Position numbers and translations under genes: made by a program
In this document: one piece after another, positions 25,163-33,573 of the stretch
How the letters are laid out: each line of letters opens with the position of its first letter
How positions within the stretch are numbered: position 1 is the first letter of the stretch
The notes under the pieces: model-generated
Databases searched by the model: none
Seen by the model: the letters and a program-made list of their open reading frames with translations, nothing else
What the model was told of the DNA's origin: nothing
From: Bacillota bacterium
GTDB lineage: Bacteria; Bacillota; Clostridia; Christensenellales; CAG-138
Assembly: GCA_023455425.1 (NCBI GenBank)
Contig: JAEYCM010000005.1
Coordinates: 69,739-133,738, forward strand
Length of the DNA: 64,000 nt
Direction of reading: 5' to 3'

Positions 25163-26398
25163 TTATACCACACCGTCCGGCTGGTCAAAGGCGAAATAAT
25201 ATTCCTTCAGGCTGTTCGCCCGCCCAAAGCCGTTGCGGGCCAAAATTTGCTCGATCATGGGAAGTAGCCCGCCTGCCGCGGTTGTAATCAACCGCCCTCC
25301 GGGTTTTATCATCCCGCACAGGTCGCTATAAAAGGCTTCAAGATTTCGCAGTTTGTCGGTTTCGCTTTCCACCACGATCAAATCCCATTCTTTCTGGCCA
25401 AAGTGCTGCTTCACCTCGCTTGGTGGGGCGACCCCGCATGTTTTGCATACCGTGGCAAGATCGGCAAGATTGTATGTCGCTTCCGAAAGGTAATGAAGCG
25501 TCACATCGTTTACGCCCTTCGCGCGGTAGCCGTTTTTAATCTGCAACAGCGACGCGCCGCAGGATTGGCCAACGCCCAGTATCTTCACTTCTCCCTTTCG
25601 GCCATAGTCCGCCAGAGCGACAATCTGCTGATCGATCATCGTGGCCCCCCAGGGATCGACACCGAACTTTTTCATAAACAGCGCCCGGTTTCGCGCAGCC
25701 AGGTTGTTTTTTGCATACTCCGCACCAAACGTGATGGACCCGAAGTGGTGCACATACGTGTCCTTTGCGAGTATGAGTTTGTATCCCCTGCGGCGGATCG
25801 TAAAGCTGATGGCGTCGTCGTCATATGCGCCGGGGTTGAACTCCTCGTCAAAGCCGCCGATCTCTTTTTGCAGGTCCGTGCGGAACAGGCAGGTATAGGT
25901 AATGAGCCGCAACCGTTCCTCCCACAGCGCGGGGTTGGTTCTGTTATACAGCTCCGTGATTTGATCAAGCTCTTCCAGCGACGAATACGGCAGGCCGACC
26001 GTCTGGTGGTTGGAGGAAAAATTGCATACCGGAACGACCATGCCGATTTTCTCATCGGAGTCCGCGCAGGCCACAAGGTTCTTTAGCCACCGCGGCGTCA
26101 CGACGATATCGTTGCTCAAATTCAGCGTATATGTTCCCTCCGCCAGCCGAAAACCGCAGTTGATGGCTTTATCCACCCCCACGTTTTCGGGAAAGCTGAT
26201 CTTTTTCACATTGGGCAGCGAATTGAAATACTCCTCCGTACCGTCGCTGGAACCATTGTTGATGGTAATGAGCTCATACTCCACGTCCGAGGTATGGCGG
26301 AACAAACTTTCTACGCATTTTTTTGTATATGCCAGCTGGTTATAGGCCAGCAGCACCACGCTTACAACCGGCTTATATTCTTTTTTGTCTTCGGGCAT
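25163..26398 (-). CDS. GT2 glycosyltransferase with C-terminal methyltransferase-like domain (copy a)
   Basis: A 411-residue protein. Residues 1-230 are a GT-A fold family 2 glycosyltransferase (VVLLAYNQLAYTKKCVESL, NNGSSDGTEEYF, FNPGAYDDDAISFTIRR). Residues about 260-411 resemble a Rossmann methyltransferase (ILGVGQSCGASLLQI; MIKPGGRLITT), though whether it binds SAM is unclear. A paralogue with the same layout lies at 33574-34836. It is the last gene of the CDP-sugar locus, separated from rfbH by 240 bases containing a hairpin-rich repeat. It probably transfers a sugar to a surface glycan. Confidence 0.8.
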   Translation of the reverse strand: MPEDKKEYKPVVSVVLLAYNQLAYTKKCVESLFRHTSDVEYELITINNGSSDGTEEYFNSLPNVKKISFPENVGVDKAINCGFRLAEGTYTLNLSNDIVVTPRWLKNLVACADSDEKIGMVVPVCNFSSNHQTVGLPYSSLEELDQITELYNRTNPALWEERLRLITYTCLFRTDLQKEIGGFDEEFNPGAYDDDAISFTIRRRGYKLILAKDTYVHHFGSITFGAEYAKNNLAARNRALFMKKFGVDPWGATMIDQQIVALADYGRKGEVKILGVGQSCGASLLQIKNGYRAKGVNDVTLHYLSEATYNLADLATVCKTCGVAPPSEVKQHFGQKEWDLIVVESETDKLRNLEAFYSDLCGMIKPGGRLITTAAGGLLPMIEQILARNGFGRANSLKEYYFAFDQPDGVV

Positions 26399-26467
26399 AG
26401 GGGTTCCTCTTCTTTCTCTAAATCACAACAAACATACAATACCGAGTGTTACGCATTACCGGCTTTA

Positions 26468-26613
26468 CAGGGGTTTCCCCTGTACCCCACCAAAGGGACG
26501 TAACGTCCCTTTGGAAACCCCTCTTCAAAAACGTTCCTATCTCAGGACTTTTCAAATATGGGTTCTTAGGGGTGTTACGCCCCTAAGCGGGGGTATGGGG
26601 GTGGAACCCCCAC
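26468..26613. repeat. Hairpin-rich intergenic repeat, copy A
   Basis: It contains four inverted repeats: CAGGGG/CCCCTG (26468-26482), a perfect 12-bp stem with one-base loop (26490-26514), TTAGGGG/CCCCTAA (26566-26586) and TGGGGGT/ACCCCCA (26597-26613). The order matches copies at 35051, 43712 and 54300. It lies between rfbH and the GT2 gene. No coding capacity is evident. Confidence 0.75.
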
Positions 26614-26638
26614 AACTTGCCTTTCCGTCGTATAATCG

Positions 26639-27958
26639 CTACACGCCCGCAAAAAACGCGCGGATGGTTTCCACCATATACTCCATCATCTTTTCCGTCA
26701 GCCCGGGATAGACTCCGATAAAGAACGCATTTTGGAGCGTATTTTCCGCCTGCGTAAGGTCGCCCGCGATGCGGTACTTAATATCCTTATAACCGGGATG
26801 GTGCAGGATATTGCCCGAAAACAGCATCCGGGTTTCGATCTGGCGGCTTTCCAGATACATTACAAAGTCGTTCCGGGTAAACGGCGCATCCGCCCGCACG
26901 GTAAGGGGGAAGCAGAACCAGGAAGGATCGGACTTGGGCAAGGCCCTTGGCAGGATCAGATACCGTTCGTAGTCTTTTAGCACATCGTACAGCGTCTGAA
27001 AATGCGCCTTGCGTTTCGCGCTGAATGAAGGCAGCTTCTTGAGCTGCTCCAGTCCCATGGCGCACTGGAGATCGAGCGGCTTGAGATTGTAGCCGATGTT
27101 GCTGAACACGTACTTGTGATCGTACCCGTCGGGCAGGTTTTCATATTTATGCGAAAACCTGCGTCCGCAAGCGCCCTGCGGGTCCGTTTCGCCTGTCTGG
27201 CAATAGCAGGCGCGGCCCCAATCCCTTAGAGAAAGCGCCTGACGGTAAAGCTGCGTATTGTTGGTGAGTACCGCGCCGCCCTCCCCCATGGCCATATGGT
27301 GCGCCGCATAAAAGCTGCAGGTGGAAAGATCGCCAAATGTGCCGCACAGCCTGCCATCGTACCTGGAATCGAGCGCGTCGCAGACATCCTCCACCACATA
27401 GAGCCCGTGCTTTTTCGCAAACGCCATAATGGCGTCGATTTCCGCCGGGTTTCCGACCGCGTGCGCAAACATGATGGCGCGCGTTTTCCTGGAAAGCGCT
27501 GCCTCGAGCAGCTTTGCGTCGATGTTATAGGTGCCCTCCTCCACGTCCACAAACACGGGTATGAGGCCATTCTGCAATATGGGATTGAGCGTTGTGGGAA
27601 ATGTCAGCGCGGTTGTGATCACTTCATCCCCGGGCATAAGCGGCTTTGGGATATTCTTAGAGCACAGCGCGCTCATTGCCAAAAGGTTTGCGGAGGAGCC
27701 GGAGTTTGTCACAAGCGCGTGCCGCATGCCCATATACTCCTGGAATGCGGCTGTAAACGCTTGCCCTTCTTTTCCCAGCGTCAGGTGGAAGTCCAGTGCG
27801 CTTTTGATAATGGCCTGCATCTCTTTTTCATCGTATACGCGTCCGGCATAATGGATTTTTGTTTTGCCGGGGATGAATTCCCGTTTGTTTTCCCGCAGGC
27901 GGTAGAGTTCCTCTACTTTTTGCATGATTTCCTGTTGAAGTTGCTGTTCACGTTCCAT
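26639..27958 (-). CDS. rfbH: CDP-4-keto-6-deoxy-D-glucose 3-dehydrase (E1, RfbH type)
   Basis: A 439-residue PLP/PMP enzyme of the DegT/DnrJ fold. In the motif FYAAHHMAMGEGGAV the catalytic Lys of ordinary aminotransferases is replaced by His, the hallmark of the E1 3-dehydrases (RfbH, DdhC, YerD). Cys residues near CYCQTGETDPQGACGRRF fit the iron-sulfur-binding loop of E1. It removes the 3-hydroxyl of CDP-4-keto-6-deoxyglucose. The E3 reductase that usually supplies electrons is not in the window. It is four bases downstream of the aminotransferase gene. Confidence 0.9.
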   Translation of the reverse strand: MEREQQLQQEIMQKVEELYRLRENKREFIPGKTKIHYAGRVYDEKEMQAIIKSALDFHLTLGKEGQAFTAAFQEYMGMRHALVTNSGSSANLLAMSALCSKNIPKPLMPGDEVITTALTFPTTLNPILQNGLIPVFVDVEEGTYNIDAKLLEAALSRKTRAIMFAHAVGNPAEIDAIMAFAKKHGLYVVEDVCDALDSRYDGRLCGTFGDLSTCSFYAAHHMAMGEGGAVLTNNTQLYRQALSLRDWGRACYCQTGETDPQGACGRRFSHKYENLPDGYDHKYVFSNIGYNLKPLDLQCAMGLEQLKKLPSFSAKRKAHFQTLYDVLKDYERYLILPRALPKSDPSWFCFPLTVRADAPFTRNDFVMYLESRQIETRMLFSGNILHHPGYKDIKYRIAGDLTQAENTLQNAFFIGVYPGLTEKMMEYMVETIRAFFAGV

Positions 27959-27962
27959 ACGC

Positions 27963-29087
27963 TTACCCCCTCTTTACGGACCGCAGGAGCGCAATGAGCG
28001 TATCGGACACAAACGCGACGTCCTCCTGCGTCATATCCAACGCGGAAGGCAGCGAGATGCCGCGTTCCTCCACCATAAATGTGACGGGATTGGGATAGCG
28101 TTGCTCGAACACCGGGAACCGGCTCATCTGCGGAAACGCGGGGCGGGCGTGGATGTTTTCCTGCCTGAACCCTGACAATACGGCGTCCCGCTGCCCCCTT
28201 GTGACATCCGGCAGCAGGATGGAGGGATAGCAGTAGTTGCTCCTGCAATACGGCTTTTCCACGACCATCTGTACGCCATCCACGTCTTTGAGGCGTGTGT
28301 AGTACGCTTCAAAAATGTCGCGCTTCTTTTGCATGAGTTCGTCCACGCGCCGCAATTGCGCAAGCGCAAGGGACGCCGTCAGGTTGCTCATGATATATTC
28401 ATAGCCGATTTCATCGCTCCAGAATACGGCCCGGCTGTCTGTACGGCCCATGTTGGCAAGCAGCAGCGCGCGCTCATACAGTTCTTTATTGTTGGTCAAC
28501 AGCATGCCGCCCTCGCCGCTGACCGTCATTTTTCCGCCTTGAAAGCTGAAGCAGGAAAAGTCGCCGAACGAACCGACCTTTTGCCCCTTGTATTCCGCGC
28601 CGATGCTCGGCGCCGCATCCTCAATGACCGCAAGGCCGTGCTCCCGGGCGATCTCCATGATTTCGTCCATTTCGGCGGGATGCCCGAACGTGTGCACCAG
28701 CATGATGGCCTTGGTGCGGGGGGTGATCGCTTTTTTAACGCTTTCCGGGTCGATCGTCCAAGTATCCGGCGTAATATCCGCGAACACGCAGGTTGCGCCC
28801 GTATAGGCCACCGTATAGGCTGTCGCTATCCAGCTGAAGTCCGTGACGATAACCTCGTCCCCCGCTTTTAATCCCAGCGCCGCGCAGGCAAGGTGCAGCG
28901 CGTGCGTGCAGCAGAATGTGGCGATGGCGTACTTGACGCCGATGTATTGTGCAAACTCTTGTTCCAATTGTCTGATGTATCCGTCATAGTTTTCATACCA
29001 GCCGTTTTGAACGGCGTCGCGTACAAGTTCCACCTCTTGTTCCGTGATGGATGGTCCCGCAAAACTGATCTTTTTATTCAAAAACAA
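27963..29087 (-). CDS. DegT/DnrJ/EryC1 sugar aminotransferase
   Basis: A 374-residue PLP enzyme of the nucleotide-sugar aminotransferase family. Unlike rfbH next door it keeps the catalytic Lys (SFQGGKMTVSGEGG), and has FCCTHALHLACAALGL and the Asp-containing AVIEDAAPSIGAEYKG. It should transfer an amino group from glutamate to a keto-sugar. The adjacent acetyltransferase gene suggests that an N-acylated amino sugar is made. A CDP-linked substrate is inferred from the locus. Confidence 0.85.
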   Translation of the reverse strand: MFLNKKISFAGPSITEQEVELVRDAVQNGWYENYDGYIRQLEQEFAQYIGVKYAIATFCCTHALHLACAALGLKAGDEVIVTDFSWIATAYTVAYTGATCVFADITPDTWTIDPESVKKAITPRTKAIMLVHTFGHPAEMDEIMEIAREHGLAVIEDAAPSIGAEYKGQKVGSFGDFSCFSFQGGKMTVSGEGGMLLTNNKELYERALLLANMGRTDSRAVFWSDEIGYEYIMSNLTASLALAQLRRVDELMQKKRDIFEAYYTRLKDVDGVQMVVEKPYCRSNYCYPSILLPDVTRGQRDAVLSGFRQENIHARPAFPQMSRFPVFEQRYPNPVTFMVEERGISLPSALDMTQEDVAFVSDTLIALLRSVKRG

Positions 29088-29124
29088 GCCCTCCAGTAGG
29101 CTTATGCCATTTCATTTTTTGCGC

Positions 29125-29772
29125 CTATTCCGGCGCTTGTTTCATGCGCGTTTCCCATGCGGCAATATCCAGCCGCATACGGGTATAACGCTTGCCCTGT
29201 ACCCCGGGTACGGGCAGATTTTCTTCGGTACTGACAAAATGGTTCCGTTTATAATAGGCAATGGCGCGGTCGTTGTCCGAAAACACGCGCAGTTCGATCG
29301 CGTTCAGACGAAGTGCCGCAATCCCCCAGCGAATGAGCGCATGGAGCGCAAACGTCATAATGCCGGGCAGGGCTTCTTTTTCCCCGCGCAGCACGGCGTC
29401 CACTTCACAACAGCGCGCATCGTAATCAAAGCTCGAAAACCCGATATGCCCTACGCGCCTGCCACCCGGCAGCACGATATAAAATAAAAGCCGGTCCGCA
29501 CGCCCGATGACATGGCAGTCGAGCCACTCCCTAGTGGTCTCCGCTGTCGCCGTAAACGTCTCCGCCGAAAGCGAAGGATTTGCGTTGCGCCACAGGGCAA
29601 GCTGCGCAGCGCAGCCGGGCAGAGACTCCCGGTAATCCCGCGTGATGGGCCGCAAATATCCGGCCAGCGCACCGTTATCGTCATAAATGGGAATGCAGCG
29701 CAGCAGCTCCTGTTTGCGCATGCATTTAAAGCTGTCGAACACGGTCTTGATAAACGCCTGATACGCTTCCAT
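29125..29772 (-). CDS. GNAT-family N-acetyltransferase
   Basis: A 215-residue acetyltransferase. The GNAT core runs from LRPITRDYRE through VGHIGFSSFDYDARCCEVDAVLRGE to ALRLNAIELRVFSDNDRAIAYYKRNHF, the RimJ/RimL-like acceptor and CoA regions. I start at 29772, six bases after AAAGGGGA; an ATG at 29778 overlapping the TPP-enzyme stop is the alternative. Between a sugar aminotransferase and the TPP enzyme it probably N-acetylates an amino-deoxy sugar. Confidence 0.75.
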   Translation of the reverse strand: MEAYQAFIKTVFDSFKCMRKQELLRCIPIYDDNGALAGYLRPITRDYRESLPGCAAQLALWRNANPSLSAETFTATAETTREWLDCHVIGRADRLLFYIVLPGGRRVGHIGFSSFDYDARCCEVDAVLRGEKEALPGIMTFALHALIRWGIAALRLNAIELRVFSDNDRAIAYYKRNHFVSTEENLPVPGVQGKRYTRMRLDIAAWETRMKQAPE

Positions 29773-29774
29773 GC

Positions 29775-31517
29775 TCATTCCCCTTTGCTGTTTCTTTGGA
29801 AAGGCGCAACAATCATATCCCGCAGGAACTGCGCTTCCTCCACCGGCGGTTCCAGTTCCTCTATGGGGCGGTTGACGGAAAGCTTGGGGAACACATAGGT
29901 GTGCTGGGGCAGCGTTACCTCGATAACGGCGGGCTCCGGCGCGTCGAGCAACTCCCGCACGGCATTCAAATCCTCCATGCGTTCCACCCGCAGGTTTTGG
30001 ATGCCGTAGGCAGAAGCGATGGCGCAAAAATCCGGCGCTTCGTAATCTTTAACGGTTCCGGCGTAACGGGAGGAAAAGTACATCTCCTGGAAATGCCGGA
30101 TCATGCCCAAACTCCGGTTATTGAGCACGATGACCTTGACCGGGAGATGCTCCCGTTTCAGCAGGGCAAGCTCCTGGATGTTGATCTGCATGCCGCCGTC
30201 CCCCACAAAGGCAATAATCTTCCTGTCCGGGGCGGCGTACTGCGCGCCAATGGCGCAGGGCAGCGAAAACCCCATGGCTCCCATGCCGCCGGAAGTCAAA
30301 AGACGCTGCCGGGCATTCAATAAAAGCGACTGCGCCCCCCACATCTGGTTCTGGCCCACATCCAGGCAGATGGTCTCCTCCCCGTCCATAAAACTGCCAA
30401 ATGCCGAAACAAGGTAGTTCGGGTCGGAAAACTTCGGTTTCATAAAGGAAGGATAGCGGGCCTTATACCCTGCAATGATCGTATGCCATGCGCTCCAATC
30501 CGAATGGACGCGGCGGGCTTCCTTTCGCAATTGTTCCAGAAACGTCTTTGCGTCTTCTTCAATGCTGATCTCATCCGGCTTGATGGTATGTTTGAGTTCG
30601 TTTGGATCGATGTCCACGCGGATGAGCTTCGCTTCCCGCGCGAAGCTCTGCGGCAGCGTACCTGTCTGCCTAGTATCAAGCCTTGTGCCGATCGCCAGCA
30701 CAAGATCGCTGTTGGCAACCGTCAGGTTTGCGTACCGATTGCCATAGGAGCCGAGCATGCCGCAGAATTCAGGGAACGTATTATCTATGGCGTCCCGCCC
30801 CATCAGGGACGTGACAACGGGAATATGGAGCGACTGCGCGAGCGCATTCAATAACTCCACCCCGCCGGAAAGCCGGACGCCCCCGCCCGCAAGCAGAACC
30901 GGGCGGCGGCTGCTATTGAGCGCTTCTATTACCTGCGCCATGTCGATAAGCGGGCGCGCTTCCGGTTCCGGCTCATAACCGGAAAGCGTTTCTTCCTCCA
31001 CCTGCGCCCGCTGGATATCCATGGGGATATCGAGAAGCACCGGGCCTTTTCTCCCGGCTTGGGCGGTATAAAACGCACGCTCCAGCTCATAGCGGATGTA
31101 TCTGGGGTCCGTAATGCGGACGGCGTATTTGACAATGGGCGTCACGACGCTGACGATATCCGTTTCCTGGAAACCGAGCTGGCGGACCGGAAGCGCGCCC
31201 TTATATTCGTACGTATTGACCTGCCCGGTCAGATAGACGCAGGGAATGGAATCAAAATACGCGCTGCCGATACCCGTAATGAGGTTGGTGGCCCCCGGCC
31301 CGCTGGTGGCGATGGCGACGCCGCACCGGCCTGTCACGCGGGCATACCCTTCCGCGGCAAACGCCGCAGCCTGCTCATGCCCGCAGCCGATAAAGCGGAT
31401 ACCATCCGCAGCATACAGTGAATCGATAAGATGCGTCACAGCTCCCCCCTGGTATCCGAACGCATGGGTGCATGCCTGCCCGATTAAAAATTGTGCGATA
31501 TAGTCCGAAAGTTTCAT
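29775..31517 (-). CDS. Acetolactate-synthase-like TPP enzyme of the CDP-sugar locus (YerE-like)
   Basis: A 580-residue ThDP enzyme. The N-terminal catalytic Glu is in GCGHEQAAAFAAEGYAR, the central domain is FAD-binding-like, and the C-terminal ThDP site runs from GDGGMQINIQEL to VLNNRSLGM. By sequence alone it could be annotated as acetolactate synthase. It lies inside a CDP-deoxyhexose cluster without other ilv genes. Its stop is close to the GNAT start and its 5' end overlaps rfbG by 4 bases. The published parallel is YerE of yersiniose biosynthesis, which adds a two-carbon unit from pyruvate to a CDP-4-keto sugar. A branched-chain sugar is therefore likely. Confidence 0.75.
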   Translation of the reverse strand: MKLSDYIAQFLIGQACTHAFGYQGGAVTHLIDSLYAADGIRFIGCGHEQAAAFAAEGYARVTGRCGVAIATSGPGATNLITGIGSAYFDSIPCVYLTGQVNTYEYKGALPVRQLGFQETDIVSVVTPIVKYAVRITDPRYIRYELERAFYTAQAGRKGPVLLDIPMDIQRAQVEEETLSGYEPEPEARPLIDMAQVIEALNSSRRPVLLAGGGVRLSGGVELLNALAQSLHIPVVTSLMGRDAIDNTFPEFCGMLGSYGNRYANLTVANSDLVLAIGTRLDTRQTGTLPQSFAREAKLIRVDIDPNELKHTIKPDEISIEEDAKTFLEQLRKEARRVHSDWSAWHTIIAGYKARYPSFMKPKFSDPNYLVSAFGSFMDGEETICLDVGQNQMWGAQSLLLNARQRLLTSGGMGAMGFSLPCAIGAQYAAPDRKIIAFVGDGGMQINIQELALLKREHLPVKVIVLNNRSLGMIRHFQEMYFSSRYAGTVKDYEAPDFCAIASAYGIQNLRVERMEDLNAVRELLDAPEPAVIEVTLPQHTYVFPKLSVNRPIEELEPPVEEAQFLRDMIVAPFQRNSKGE

Positions 31518-32617
31518 GGCTGTTCCTCATGATCAAACGCGGTGCTTGCAGCACGGGCATAATAGCGCCCAATCTGATCGATACACAGCGCGCGCAGATC
31601 CCCCTTGGGATCCGCCCGATACCACGCCGCGGTTTCTTCTAGCGCCTCCTGTAACGAAAGCCGGGGCTGCCAGTTAAGCAGCGCCTTTGCCTTTGTACAG
31701 TCCAAATGCAACTGCGTTGCTTCATGCACTGCCCCCGGTACAGAGAGGTCTTCCCATGCGCCGCTTCCCCAGATGCCGACGAGTGTTTCCACAAGCGTCC
31801 CGACCGGCGCCACCGCATAATCGGGGCCAAAATTCCACGCCCCGGAATAGTTCCCGGGATCACGCAAGAGCTTCTGCCCCAGCAGCAAATACCCGTAGAG
31901 CGGTTCGAGCACGAACTGCCACGGGCGTACGGCGTGCGGATTTCTGACCTTGATGGGGTTCCCTGCCTGCAATGCGCGGATGCAATCCGGCACAATGCGG
32001 TCCTGCGCCCAGTCCCCACCGCCGATAACGTTGCCTGCGCGCGCGGTGGCGATACCTTTCTTTTGCTTTTCAAAAAAAGAGCGATAATAAGCGGAGGTCA
32101 CAAGCTCCGCGCAGCCTTTGGACGCGCTGTACGGATCAAAGCCGCCCATAGCGTCGCATTCGCGGTAGCCCCAGAGCTGTTCCCGGTTTTCATAGCATTT
32201 ATCGGAGGTGACGAGCACCGCGGCGCGGACGCTATCCAGCATCCGGATGTTTTCAAGCACATTGACCGTGCCCATGATATTGGTTTCCAGTGTCTCCGCA
32301 GGAGCATCATAGGAAAGCCGGACGATGGGCTGCGCCGCAAGGTGGAACACGATCTCCGGTTGGGAAAACCAGAACGCGTCGCTTAGTTCCGCATCATCGC
32401 GGATATCGTCACGGACGTCCATCATTCCGTTTGCCACGCCGCACCGCTCAAACATGCCGTTTTCATAAGGCGGATCGAGCGCATAACCCATGACCTCCGC
32501 CCCCATCAGTGTCAGCCAAAGCGTAAGCCATGCGCCTTTAAACCCGGTATGCCCGGTAATGAGTACGCGCTTTTTAAAGTACGCGCCGCCGAACATGTTT
32601 TTGAATGTTACTCCCAT
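31514..32617 (-). CDS. rfbG: CDP-glucose 4,6-dehydratase
   Basis: A 367-residue extended SDR. The coenzyme site is LITGHTGFKGAWLTLWL, the substrate and catalytic parts are HLAAQPIVRLSY, VTSDKCYENRE and YSASKGCAELV (Tyr/Lys), all as in RfbG. It converts CDP-glucose to CDP-4-keto-6-deoxyglucose. The start is uncertain: ATG 32617 overlaps the rfbF stop by 10 bases, and ATG 32596 is the next choice. It receives CDP-glucose from RfbF. Confidence 0.92.
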   Translation of the reverse strand: MGVTFKNMFGGAYFKKRVLITGHTGFKGAWLTLWLTLMGAEVMGYALDPPYENGMFERCGVANGMMDVRDDIRDDAELSDAFWFSQPEIVFHLAAQPIVRLSYDAPAETLETNIMGTVNVLENIRMLDSVRAAVLVTSDKCYENREQLWGYRECDAMGGFDPYSASKGCAELVTSAYYRSFFEKQKKGIATARAGNVIGGGDWAQDRIVPDCIRALQAGNPIKVRNPHAVRPWQFVLEPLYGYLLLGQKLLRDPGNYSGAWNFGPDYAVAPVGTLVETLVGIWGSGAWEDLSVPGAVHEATQLHLDCTKAKALLNWQPRLSLQEALEETAAWYRADPKGDLRALCIDQIGRYYARAASTAFDHEEQP

Positions 32618-33378
32618 AGCTTCCACGGCGCTTCCCCCGCATTCCAAAGTCCGTTCATTTTTTCAATGTCCTTGCCGGTGTCGATTGCGGCCCAAAAGCC
32701 TTTGTGCTGATACACACTGATTTCCCCCGCAAGGGCAAGGTTGTGAAGCGGCTCTTCCTCAAGCGGACAGTTTTTATCCGGAAGAAAATCGAACATGCGC
32801 CTGTTGAGCACCATGAAACCGCCGTTGATGGTATCCTCCAGCAGCGGCTTTTCCTTGAATTTGGTCACGATATCCCCGTCCATCTGCAGCACGCCAAAAG
32901 GGGAAATGGGATTGACGCCCGTAATGGTCGCAATGCGCCCGGATTTTTCGTGGCTTTCGATGAGGGCGGGAATGTTGACGTCGCTCAACCCATCGCCATA
33001 GGTGAGCATGAACGTATCGTCCTCGATATAGCGCTCCACCAGTTTCAGCCTACGCCCGGTCTGGGACTCGAGGCCGGTATCCACAATGGTGACGCGCCAG
33101 TTTTCGCTGCTTTGCGTATGGTATTCTATGGCGGGGTTTGGTCCGGTCACGGCGGTAAAATCATTGTTCCGCCAGCACATCTCCATAAAGTAGCGCTTGA
33201 TCATATCCCCCTTGTAACCCGCGCACAGGACAAAGTCCTTATGCCCGTAATGGGAATAGATCTTCATAATATGCCAGAGGATCGGCCGTTCGCCGATCAA
33301 TACAAGCGGTTTGGGGCGGTATTCGGTTTCCTCGCGCATCCGGGTACCCCTGCCGCCGCAAAGGATGACTGTCTTCAT
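32608..33378 (-). CDS. rfbF: Glucose-1-phosphate cytidylyltransferase
   Basis: A 256-residue nucleotidyltransferase starting MKTVILCGGRGTRMREETEY, which holds the nucleotide-binding signature. YRPKPLVLIG, LTYGDGLSDVN (metal Asp) and KEKPLLEDTINGGFMV are characteristic of RfbF. It makes CDP-glucose from CTP and glucose 1-phosphate. The start at 33378 follows GCAGG at nine bases; the longer reading upstream to 33426 is unlikely. It is the first enzyme of the CDP-sugar pathway and overlaps rfbG. Confidence 0.93.
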   Translation of the reverse strand: MKTVILCGGRGTRMREETEYRPKPLVLIGERPILWHIMKIYSHYGHKDFVLCAGYKGDMIKRYFMEMCWRNNDFTAVTGPNPAIEYHTQSSENWRVTIVDTGLESQTGRRLKLVERYIEDDTFMLTYGDGLSDVNIPALIESHEKSGRIATITGVNPISPFGVLQMDGDIVTKFKEKPLLEDTINGGFMVLNRRMFDFLPDKNCPLEEEPLHNLALAGEISVYQHKGFWAAIDTGKDIEKMNGLWNAGEAPWKLWE

Positions 33379-33573
33379 GCAGCAATACCTGCTTTCCATA
33401 TATACAGTGACAGCGCCGTAAAACATACGGCGTACCTACTCCACTATATGCTCTAAGGAATGCCCGCGTTAAACTATACGTCCCGTATCTTTGTATATAT
33501 GATTTGCACGCAAAAAGCGCCCCATTTCCGGCATAATTGCCGTGACAGAACGCGCATATCTATAAAAATGCCG

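Noticed and set aside
26460..26630. CRISPR array or insertion sequence remnant in the repeat regions
   Set aside because: The repeats are single dispersed units of inverted repeats without spacers, transposase fragments or visible target-site duplications.
29775..31517. Housekeeping acetolactate synthase (IlvB)
   Set aside because: The sequence is compatible, but overlap with rfbG and absence of ilvN, ilvC or ilvD favour a sugar-modifying role.
33379..33573. Promoter or small gene between rfbF and the upstream GT2 gene
   Set aside because: No convincing hexamers, hairpin or open frame with ribosome binding site could be seen.
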